DNA from: Balaenoptera acutorostrata | Taxonomy: Eukaryota; Chordata; Mammalia; Artiodactyla; Balaenopteridae | Assembly (NCBI RefSeq): GCF_949987535.1 | Contig: NC_080072.1 | Coordinates: 53,388,356-53,452,355, forward strand | Reading direction: 5' to 3' | DNA length: 64,000 nt | Shown: one piece after another, positions 31,851 to 64,000 of the stretch | Layout of the letters: every line of letters starts with the position of its first letter | Numbering within the stretch: the stretch's first letter is position 1 | Notes under the pieces: model-generated | The model's database searches: none | What the model saw: the letters and a program-made list of their open reading frames with translations, nothing else | What the model was told of the DNA's origin: nothing | Made by a program: the position numbers and the translations under genes

Positions 31851-32926
31851 CTTATTAAGAAGAACCTCAGTTCCTCATTGGCTGGAGGCTGCCCTCAGCT
31901 CTTTGCTGCTGGGCCTCTCTACAGGCAGCTCAAATGTGGCAGATTGCTGCATAAAAGCAAATGAGGAGTCAGACTGTGTGAACAAGACAAAAGCCACAGT
32001 CTTTCATAATCTAACCTTCAAAGTAATGTAACTTTTGCTGTCCTATTCCTTAGATGCAAGTCACCAGGTGCAGCCTATATTGAAGGGGAAAGGATAATGC
32101 AAACATTTGAGTACCAGGAGGCAGATACCATTTCAGAAACTGCATTCAGAAGATACACAGATGCCTGTCACAAATACTATCTTCAAAATTCTTTGTTTTC
32201 AGTACTTTAATTTTCCTGATTTTCATCTCCCTGGAATTTCTGAATGTTGCTATATATACTATTCTCCTCCTAATCTTTATTTTTCTATTTCTTTGCTTTC
32301 TAATGAAAAGAGTTTAATTGAATGCTCTAATTCAATGAATAGAATTCAGTCTACTACTTACCTGTTTTTTATTTCAACTATTATATTTTTCACTTAATAG
32401 TTATATTTGATTATTTTATGATTCTTGTTCCATACTGGTAGTATCTTACCTCTTTAATATTTATCATGCCATCTTTAAATTACTGGTTGTCTTTTCAAGT
32501 ACTTCTGCTTCAAATGGTATTCACTTTTTCTTTTGAGGCAGTTTTCAGGTATCCAACTACTCTGACTTATGAGTCCAAATTCTCCTGGGGTATGGGTTAT
32601 AACTCTGGGATAGTATACTGGGCAAGGGTCAAAGACCAGAATGTGAAGTTTTAAGATAGGGAAAGGACAAACCTTGGGACAGAGTTCTAGGTACCACAAG
32701 ACCACATGTATTGTTCCCATTCAGTATCATCTCACCAAACCAAACTTTATTTCAGGGCCTTACCTTTAAACCCAGTTTAGGAAGAAGCAGCTCTTGCAGG
32801 AGGCATTCTCCCTAGATCACAGTCCACTAACTGATGTTTTGAAAGGGTAAAGAGTGAGTGAAAGGCCTAAGGCAGGCAGGTTATTCCCCACCTAGTTTCA
32901 TCAACTCCTCACTTCTCAGGGATTTT
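31851..32926. other. Intergenic sequence, unassigned
   Basis: 31870-32110 resembles an old interspersed repeat (cctcattggctggaggctgc, gcaagtcaccaggtgcagcc) that I cannot name. The rest is AT-rich with no feature. Confidence 0.3.
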
Positions 32927-33045
32927 TTATATTTTTTCTGCGCTGTGCGGCTTGCAGAATCTCAGTTCCCCAACCAGGGATTGAATTTGGGGCAACGGCA
33001 GTGAAAGCACGGAATCCTAATCACTAAGCCACCAGGAAATTCCCT
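32927..33045 (-). mobile_element. CHR-type SINE, antisense, diverged
   Basis: gcgctgtgcggcttgcagaa to accaggaaattccc, with duplication ctcagggatttt on both sides. 33046-33590 holds no other feature. Confidence 0.85.
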
Positions 33046-33609
33046 CTCAGGGATTTTATACTGCCCTGACGTTACCGCTGTGGATACCTGAGCCTGTAGT
33101 CTGGGCTGTGGCCTCCATTTCTATAGTACGGCGGACAGCTGTGGTTTACCCTAAGGCCTGTTTATACTACTCAACTCCATCTTTGCAGTGAGAAAGTATG
33201 GCTGAGGTCTAACAAAACTTAATTTAAGAACTGGTAGGAGGCTGGATTTGGTGCGAGGGCAGTTTGCCACCCCTGTCCAAAGGCAAAGGTGAAGTTAGGA
33301 GTGAGGAAGCATAAGCAGAACTTAAACTGCTTTTCTTAACACATCCTATTATTGCCTCCACCAGTGGCCCTATCTTTCAAGTTACAGCCACTTTCCCTCA
33401 CCCTCAACAGTTGAAAAGAGTCTTGTGACTCCCCAGGGGTTTCGCAGTTTTGTTGTTGTTTTGCTATTTTTCTGGATTCCACATTCCCTTTATAGTCCTA
33501 GGGAGGAAGTAGCACATGGTAATTCATCACTTTGGCAGGAATGGGAAACCAAGTCAATAAGTGTTTTCTTTTGTGTTTATTTATACATTTTTTGGGCAGC
33601 AAAACTGTG

Positions 33610-33615
33610 TTTATT
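33610..33615 (-). terminator. RAB6A: Candidate distal poly(A) signal of RAB6A
   Basis: AATAAA on the - strand is followed downstream by a T/G-containing stretch (acagttttgctgccc). Another AATAAA on the - strand lies near 34140. Which one is used cannot be told from sequence alone. Confidence 0.4.
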
Positions 33616-33628
33616 AAAAAAAAAAGTG

Positions 33629-33929
33629 GGGCTTCCCTGGTGGCGCAGTGGTTGGGAGTCTGCCTGCCAGTGCAGGGGACGCGGGTTCGAGCCCTGGTCT
33701 GGGGGGATCCCGCGTGCCGCGGAGCGGCTGGGCCCGTGAGCCACGGTTGCTGGGACTGCGCGTCTGGAGCCTGTGCTCCGCGACGCGGGAGGCCGCGATG
33801 GTGGGAGGCCCGCGCGCCGTGATGGGGAGTGGCCCCCGCTTGCCGCAAAATGGAGGAAGCCCTCGCACGGAAGCGAGGATCCAACACAGCCATAAATAAA
33901 TAAATAAAAAAAAAAAAAAAAAAAAAAAA
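33629..33929 (+). mobile_element. CHR-type SINE, long GC-rich young form, in the RAB6A 3' end
   Basis: gggcttccctggtggcgcag head, A-box-like tggcgcagtgg, perfect B-box GGTTCGAGCCC, and tail of AAAT then about 26 A. The duplication is an A-run plus gtg. CpG-rich and little diverged, so probably young. Confidence 0.92.
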
Positions 33930-35171
33930 AGTGCACTATGAACACACTTCACTGCTTCGGTTGAAGAACCCCCAGCTAAATAAAAAGACCAATATTAAAA
34001 GCAGCACTAACTGGTTACTGCCTTAAAGATACATTAAAAAGAATCAAATGCTACAGTGTAGGAACACAATAACCCCCATGTCAGAAATCACAACTTCTTC
34101 CAAATAAAGAATATGACCCATCGCCATATTGAATTGATATTTATTTCAGGACATGCCATGTCAAAATAAAACAAAAGAGTCAACCCTTGCCTTTAACAAT
34201 AATATTGTATTATAAAAGCACTTTACAACTCCATCCCGTCTTTGAGTACAAGTTACTGGGGTATGTGGGCTAATGATTATTTGAAAGCATTTCTCTATTC
34301 AGACCCATGATCCAAGTGCTCTCTGAATATTATAAGGTGACAGTAAGTGGGAAGTGGAGGAGGAAGAGGAAAGAGAGGGGAAGGAATAAGGTTCTCCCAG
34401 TTAAGGGTTTTGTTGCAATGAGGGGATGAGGAACTATGAAGATATTTCTGTTGTCTTTTCATCCTTATACTGTGTTAAGTAATGCTTACAACATAAATTC
34501 AGCAGGCTTTTCCTGAGCTGTAACTCAGAAATTTTCTTCTTGCAAACAATGTATTTACAAATGTATTTATTAACTTACACAGCAATCTCACAATAACTAG
34601 TAAAGATTAAAATGGTGCACTCCTAGTATATTTGTTTGCAGTGTTTTAAGGGAAATACATATTGCCATTGTTATGAAGCTCTAAATGACTGAATAAAACA
34701 TCTAAAAATTGAAAGTAGTTTTAAAAAAGGCAAAGAAATAAATATCACCAAAGAAAAAAGATTAATTGTAGCTTAAATATAAAATTAAATCACTAGTTAA
34801 TTAAGCAAACTATACAGATCTAATAAAAAGCAAAACCAGATTGAGAGAACCAACATAAAAAAATGCTGAAAAATAAGGCATAAATCTGCATATTAAGTTT
34901 TATTTTCATTCTCTCCTTTCCCTCTTCTATGTATGCTTTTTCAGATCTGCCTCTAGGGCTTATAAGAAAACTGTTTCCATTTTCAATTTGACCTCAATTG
35001 TCCTGGGCAAAGTATTTGCTATTCTGTTGAGGATTCTTTAGTTGGTAAGCTTTAGATATCATTGTTTCTACTGGTTACAGTAGTTTCGATCAAAGTGCCA
35101 AATTTAAATTCTTCCACTGGTTCTTCTTAAAGGAATTTGATTTCTACAGTGCCTTGCCTGCATAGCATTTC

Positions 35172-35250
35172 AAAGAAAAGAAACAAAGGAAGGAAGGAAG
35201 AAAGGAAGGAAGAAAGAAGGAAAGAAAGAAAGGAAGAAAGAAAAAGAAAA
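35172..35250. repeat. GA-rich (GGAA/GAAA)n tract in the RAB6A 3' UTR
   Basis: Nearly pure purine on the + strand, apart from one C, so a CU-rich polypyrimidine run in RAB6A mRNA. Confidence 0.9.
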
Positions 35251-35999
35251 CTCAAGAGAAATCTATTGCCTAAAAAAGTTTAGTTTTGTTTTTTAAACAA
35301 ACAGAAGAACTCGATTTTGACGAATTTAAAATCTTGGGAGAAACAGCTCTTAGAAGAATTAAATATTTAAAACCTGTTCTGAAGCACTTTTACTTTTCTC
35401 TCCCGGAGTCTAACATGTGAAAGAATCATTTGTTTTGGTCAGAAATATATTTTATGTTCATTTACTTGTAAGTACTCAGTATGTTCATTAGGACTTATTC
35501 TGAAGACGCACCAGAACCTTTTCCTTATTCCAGCACTGCCTACCATGACAGTTGAGTTTTGACCTCAATTAAGGTCTAAGTAATTTATGTCAGTGCTTAA
35601 GAAAAATTTTGGTTATCTTGAGAGCAAGTGGTATTGCTAAAACTGAAGGATAATTCCAATGGGCTTGGTCTGACTACTGCTTTACCCCCTTTTGTTTGTT
35701 TTGATGGAGGGAGGTTTGGAATAGGAAATGGGGTAAAGAACAAGCAAGTAAAGCAGGGAGAGATCAAGTAGGTAGGTAAGTGCTGCTGTGAACAACTGCT
35801 CCTTAACCAAGCCACATACTGTTGAGATTTCCATCACTTTGAAGTACATTCTCATAACATTAAAAAGGAAAAAAAAATGTTAAGAAAATGTATCTAATTT
35901 TTAAAGTTATCACTGGAATATGCTTGAATTGTTTGGCTTTTTGTAAAATATAAATAATGAAGACACTGACTTTTTTGTGCTTGTGAAGCTAATAGATCA

Positions 36000-59261
<23,262 letters not shown>

Positions 59262-59264
59262 TTA

Positions 59265-59560
59265 GGTTAGAAAGAGAAAGAAAAACACCATACAACATCA
59301 CTTATATGTGGAATTAAAATATGACACAAATGAACTTTTATGAAACAGAAACAGACTCACAGACATAGAGAACAAACTTGTGGTTGCTGGGGGGAGGGAA
59401 GAATGAAGTGGGAGTTTGTTAGCAGATGCAAACTAGTATATAGAGAATGGATTAAACAACAAGGTCCGACTGTATGGCATAGGGAACTATATTTAATATT
59501 CTGTGCACTTCTGTGTGTATGTTATATCTAACCAAATGTTTTTATAAAGGCATTTTTTAA
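59265..59560 (+). mobile_element. L1 LINE 3' end, cetartiodactyl type
   Basis: cttatatgtggaattaaaat, aaacagactcacagacatag, gtggttgctggggggaggga and ggcatagggaactatattta are diagnostic. Confidence 0.75.
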
Positions 59561-59773
59561 TGATTTGCTTTTACCTGCTAAGCTCATCTTGTATTTTTTT
59601 AATTTTAAAAATCTTAATAGCATGCTATTTTCTCTTAGCTTTAGCATTTAGCTTTGTGATTAAAAACTTTTATGTAAAGTAACTTTTTATGGCTAGACAA
59701 TTTGTCAATTCACTACCATAATTTATGTAACCAGTCTCAAACTGTTAGAAATGTATGTTGTTTTCAAATTTTA

Positions 59774-59851
59774 TTGGGTTGGCCAAAAAGTTCATTTGGG
59801 TTTTCCATAAGATGTTATGGAAAAACCCGAATGAACTTTTGGCCAACCCAA
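59774..59851. mobile_element. 78-bp palindromic mariner-derived MITE, microRNA-like hairpin
   Basis: Begins ttgggttggccaaaaagttc and ends cttttggccaacccaa, with TA on each side (59772-59773, 59852-59853). Two arms of 37 bases pair almost perfectly: one T/C difference and one-base bulges in an A run and a T run, around a loop of about four bases (gatg). It has the ends of the mariner at 43123-44396. Both arms keep the ttccRtaa segment that in the mariner exists only at its left end. Lies in the RAB6A intron upstream of the 94-bp exon. Structure is seen; origin is a strong inference; microRNA function is unproven. Confidence 0.9.
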
Positions 59852-59999
59852 TACACTACTGTGAAAAATGTTGCTATGAACATCTTTGTGCTTTGTGACT
59901 TTGGATCATTTCTTTAGGTTGGATTTTGTGGATTTCTACAAGTGGAACAAGTGAGTCAAATTAGTACTTCTTTTACAGGGAATTTTGTAGTACATTATA

Positions 60000-60120
60000 A
60001 TTAGCAGTGTCTCTCAAGCTGTGAGCTCTTCAGGTGCAGGACTATCCCGTTTATCTTAGTGTTCCTAGCACCTAGCAATCACACAGGTGTTTAATAAATA
60101 TGCAACTATTCTAATTAAAT
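60000..60120 (+). mobile_element. L2 LINE 3' end
   Basis: aagctgtgagctcttcaggt, gcaggactatcccgtttatc and cacaggtgtttaataaatat are the L2 3' terminus. Confidence 0.65.
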
Positions 60121-60229
60121 GGATCTAAACCATCAGCTGATAAATCCTGCTTCCTACAACACAGACCACCAAAGCAATGCAAGAGAATTTCTACAAGCTC
60201 CCACCATATCTATCCTCCAATCTACCTAT

Positions 60230-60900
60230 TTGTGTGCCTTTTATATTCTACGTCTAATCCTACTACTATGGAGGAACTGTCCTTATTCCCCAAACTCATA
60301 CCTATGTACTAGATTCCACTGTCTTCTTGTTTACAAGATGTTATTCTTGAATTTCTCCACTCTCTAAAAACAAAATTATTATTTTTTTTTTTGAAATTTA
60401 TTTATTTATTTATTTATTTTTGGCTGTGTTGGGTCTTCTTTGCTGTGCACGGGCTTTCTCTAGTTGCGGTGAGCGGGGGCTACTATTTGTTGCGGTGCGC
60501 GGGTTTCTCATTGTCGTGGCTTCTCTTGTTGCAGAGCATGGGCCCTAGGCATGCAGGTTTCAGTAGTTGTGGCACGTGGGCTCAGTAGTTGTGGCTCACG
60601 GGCTCTAGAGCTCAGGCTCAGTAGTTGTGGCGCACAGGCTTAGTTGCTCCACGGCACGTGGGATCTTCCCGGGCCAGGGCTCGAACCCACGTCCCCTGCA
60701 TTGGCAGGCAGACTCTTAACCACTGCGCCACCAGGGAAGCCCCAATACTATGTATTTTTTGACTTATTTACTGTCTGGTTTATTCTTGGAATAAAAGCTC
60801 CTTGAAGACTTGTCTTTTTTGTTCACTACTCTATCCTAGAGTGGCATTCTCTGAAACATAAGTGATACTCAACAAATACCTCCTGAATGAATGATTATTA
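60230..60900 (+). mobile_element. L2 LINE 3' region, split by a SINE
   Basis: tgtccttattccccaaactc lies before, and aaaagctccttgaagacttg and actcaacaaatacctcctga after, the SINE at 60381-60743. Confidence 0.55.
60381..60743 (-). mobile_element. CHR-type SINE, long form, antisense, young
   Basis: (TTTA)n then ggctgtgttgggtcttcttt to caccagggaagcccc, with B-box complement GGGCTCGAACC. Confidence 0.92.
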
Positions 60901-61299
60901 GTCTGTAAATCCTACATGTGAAGAATTCCAGGCAGAGATCCTAACTAGTTTTAGACTATAAGTCACCCCCTTAAAATGGTTGAAAGTTAGCTATAGCAAT
61001 GTTCACAACTGTGGTTTGAGTTTGTCAGAAGCACCTATAAAGATTAGTTAAAATAACTGAATCTGGAAGGAGGATCAAAAACATTAAAAATTTTAAGGTT
61101 GATCATGATCCTTTATAGCCAGAATCTTAAAAGAGATCTAATAAGCCATGTTTACTAAGTGATTCTCAGGTTTGAAACACCTGGGACTCACTGGGCCACA
61201 GGGGACATAAAGAATACTGAGAATCTAGGTGCTGAGACACGGAAACATATATTCTGGTCTTTCCTCCAAGTTTTCATGAAAAAACTATTCATTTATTTA

Positions 61300-61670
61300 A
61301 AGAATCAATTTTATTTATTTTTGGTTGCACTGGGTCTTCATTGCTGCACGTGGGCTTTCTCTAGTTGCAGCAAGCAGGGGCTACTCTTCGCTGTGGTACG
61401 CAGGGGCTACTCCTCGTCACGGTGTGCGGGATTCTCATTGCAGTGGCTTCTCTTGTTGCAGAGCACAGGCTCTAGGAGCTCGGGCTTCAGTAGTTGTGGC
61501 ACGCGGGATCAGTAGTTGTGGCTTGCAGGGTCTAGAGCGCAGGCTCAGTAGTTGTGACACACGGGTGTAGTTGCTCTGTGGCATGTGGGATGTTCCTGGA
61601 CCAGGGATTGAACCCGTGTCTCCGGCATTGGCAGGCAGATTCTTAACCACTGCGCCACCACGGAAGTCCC
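61300..61670 (-). mobile_element. CHR-type SINE, long form, antisense
   Basis: tttggttgcactgggtcttc to caccacggaagtccc. A segment around ggggctactcttcg is partly duplicated (61377-61420). Confidence 0.9.
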
Positions 61671-61880
61671 GAAAAAAATATTTACTTGTCAGAGAAAGTA
61701 GTAAAGTCATTTAACTTTGAATTGTTTTTATTAAAACTTTTTTTTTTCTGATTACAAAAGTAATTTTTAAAAGACCAATCATTACAATAAACTCCTCTAT
61801 AATCCCACTCTCTTCCCAAAGATAACTACAGTTAAGTTCATGTATGCTTATTGCAGATTTGTTCTAGGCCAAAGGAAAGA

Positions 61881-61883
<3 letters not shown>

Positions 61884-61924
<41 letters not shown>
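61884..61924. repeat. (TA)n microsatellite
   Basis: About 20 TA units, followed by a mixed GT/TA run to about 61950. Confidence 0.95.
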
Positions 61925-61926
<2 letters not shown>

Positions 61927-62499
61927 ATGGTGTGTGTGTATATATATATTTTTTAAACAAAAAGGATTCATGTATACACACTGATCAAGTTTTTTTTTTT
62001 TTTAAGCTTCATGTATTAGACAGCAATAAATTCTTCTCATTTTTTTAGTGGCTAGAAGAATTTCATTTATAAAATGCTACTACAACTAGCAGTCATTTAG
62101 ACTGATTTTAATTATTTAATATTATAAATAATGTAATAATACTTCTTGCATGTTCATCTTTTCACATTTCTGTGGTATATCTGTGGAATAAGTTACTGGA
62201 GGCGGATTTGAGTCAGTGAGTATTTTAAATACTGATATGTTAAACCGTTTCCTCTAAAGATTATATTAGTTACATTTTCAGTGTTCGTTTATTCAGACTC
62301 TTGACGATACTGTGCATTATTAATCCTCCTAATAATGGCTAACCTAATAGGTGAATACGATCTTTATATTTATGTATTCAAACTTATCAATCTTTCCCTT
62401 TATGGCTTCAGGATTCCACGTCATGTTTATAAAAGGTCACTCACTCCCAAAAGATTTTCTTTTAATGCTTTTTAAAAAAATTTAAAACTTTTACTCATT

Positions 62500-62735
62500 T
62501 AAAAATTATTTTATTGGGAATTCGGGATTAATAGATACGCACTACTGTGTGTAAAATAGAAAAACACCAAGGACCTACTGTGTAGCACAGGGAACTATAT
62601 TCAATGTCTTGTAATAGCCTATAATGGAAAAGAATCTGAAAAAGGATAAATACATATATATATGTATAACTGAATCACTTTGCTATATACCTGAAACACT
62701 GCAAATCAACTACACTTCAATTAAAAAAAAATCCT
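62500..62735 (+). mobile_element. L1 LINE 3' end, cetartiodactyl type
   Basis: cactactgtgtgtaaaatag, gtagcacagggaactatatt and aactgaatcactttgctata, with A-rich end. 61680-62480 is AT-rich and may be old LINE sequence. Confidence 0.75.
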
Positions 62736-63949
62736 GCAACTATTACATTAAAATTTAAATAATAAAAATAGATGAACCCCCCCCCCAATTATTTTAGTGG
62801 AACGAACAAAACTCTAATTCTTTTATTTTTTAAAATTAAAAAAAAATTTTTTTTAAAGACTCTTAATTCTTTTAAATGTGGATAACTGAGGGGTGATAGT
62901 CTGGCAAAAATTACTGAGAAATATGGTAATTCTAAAGCAATGGACAAATATTACCTTAAAGAAAAATTATTGTAAACATAATTTAGATGTTTCTAGCATT
63001 TGTATACTCAAATATTATGCAATAAAAGAACAGATGCTGTAAGCATCCTTTTAGATAACTCTGGCTATAAAGGGAAACAATTCAGATATACAATTTTTCT
63101 ATTTAACAGTGAAGATATCTAGCGACTCTCCACTAGAAGAATATATACCTATATGATCTTCAAATTCTCATACCGAAGATAAATAAAATAGTGAAAATTT
63201 ATGATAGCAACTGATGTCCAAAAAATGATTTTCATAAAGAAAAGTTGAAATCATACACTGAATTTACTTTCAAATTAGGAAAGACTTTCTTGCCAATTCC
63301 AAATGAGGTACCATGGCAGAAATGGGCTTAACATTTCATAAGTCTTTGAACATATTGGGTTTCTTTGCAACATTTTAATTAATAGCAAAAGTTCATCACT
63401 GGAATTTCAGTATCCAACTAATGAATAAACAAATAATAAATAGTAAAAGCTTCGAATATTAAATAAATGGTCAAGACTATTTAAAGCAGAAAGAATATCC
63501 AGTAGATCACTTAGGAATGCTAAAGGCAGATATTCAAGCCACGGGTTCTACAGTGAATGTTAATACATTTTGCATCCCGTGACTTGAATATGTCTTTGCT
63601 CATTTGACTAAGGTATCACAATCAAGCTATTCAGTTCAACATCACAGTCTGGCTCAACCATACAATTAAAAAAAAGAAAAGAAAAAACTACACCACTGAA
63701 TTATAATGAATATTTATAAGAAGACTACCAAAAGAGTGTGCATTTAATCATTACGAATACTTTTTTAACGATAGGATTTGTAAAACATTTTGTTCTTTAA
63801 CAGAACACTGCTCATATTTATGAGCCCTAAAAAATGCAAAATAGTTATCAACTTCATGTGTAAACAATCTTGCACAAGAGTTATTTACACACGAGCTTAC
63901 ACAAAACCAAAAATTTTAGTTTCCTTTAAGGACTGAGTTTAATGTGTGT
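62736..63949. other. RAB6A intron, no recognised repeat apart from one hairpin
   Basis: AT-rich. The inverted repeat at 63520-63601 is listed separately. I searched for the NKTD-bearing RAB6A exon here and did not find it. Confidence 0.5.
63520..63601. repeat. Inverted repeat with microRNA-like hairpin potential
   Basis: Arms 63530-63545 and 63576-63591 are 16 bases each and pair with a single mismatch, which is a G-U wobble in the RAB6A-sense transcript. Pairing extends outward through an AAAG-C stretch with a bulge. In the 30-base loop, aatgt and acatt can form a further stem. It has no similarity to the mariner MITE. Confidence 0.8.
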
Positions 63950-64000
63950 TTTTTTTTTTAAATAAATTTACTTATTTTATCTATTTATTTTTGGTTGCGT
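63950..64000 (-). mobile_element. CHR-type SINE, antisense, cut by the window edge
   Basis: A poly(T)/(TTTA)n run followed by tttttggttgcgt is the reversed tail and body start seen in the other antisense copies. Confidence 0.7.

Noticed and set aside
33498..33952. Overlapping open frames of 83-131 codons on both strands
   Set aside because: They are translations of a GC-rich CHR SINE. The same peptide phrases recur at 45249-45689, 48608-49024 and 55570-55905, where the same SINE lies.
62736..63949. Another RAB6A exon at the right end
   Set aside because: I looked for the reverse complement of the NKTD-containing exon and for acceptor/donor pairs in phase. None is visible up to 64000.

Overview
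This is a mammalian nuclear window, almost certainly from a cetacean or a close relative such as hippopotamus. About three dozen tRNA-derived SINEs of the CHR (Cetacea-Hippo-Ruminant) type lie on both strands. Many keep clean target-site duplications. I recognised no BovB or Bov-tA repeat of the kind that is common in ruminants. There are no bacterial features.

Two protein-coding genes lie tail to tail. PLEKHB1 (evectin-1/PHR1) is on the + strand in the first 14.3 kb. It has a GC-rich promoter near 0.58-0.82 kb, seven exons carrying the reading frame from an internal ATG at 2079 to the stop at 13041, and a poly(A) signal at 14226. RAB6A is on the - strand from about 33.6 kb to beyond the right edge. 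Only its last three coding exons (59007-59100, 37218-37284, 36148-36212) and a long 3' UTR are inside; the N-terminal exons lie to the right. Both products act in post-Golgi or Golgi membrane traffic: PLEKHB1 is a tail-anchored PH protein and RAB6A a Golgi Rab GTPase.

The space between the genes (14.3-33.6 kb) is a nest of repeats. An old L1 is split by a MaLR-type provirus, with a 5-bp target duplication. The MaLR is split by an antisense class I endogenous retrovirus with a TGTG duplication on each side, and by a further LTR. SINEs sit on top of all of these. The retroviral reading frames are broken.

The RAB6A introns carry L1, L2, MIR and CHR SINE copies, a solo LTR with a triplicated repeat, and a full-length but dead mariner transposon (43123-44396). 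They also hold a 78-bp near-perfect palindrome made of the same mariner's ends (59774-59851). This palindrome would fold as a microRNA-like hairpin and resembles what I recall of the ruminant miR-2284/2285 precursors. A second, unrelated hairpin lies at 63520-63601. These two hairpins and the nested proviruses are the most interesting observations.
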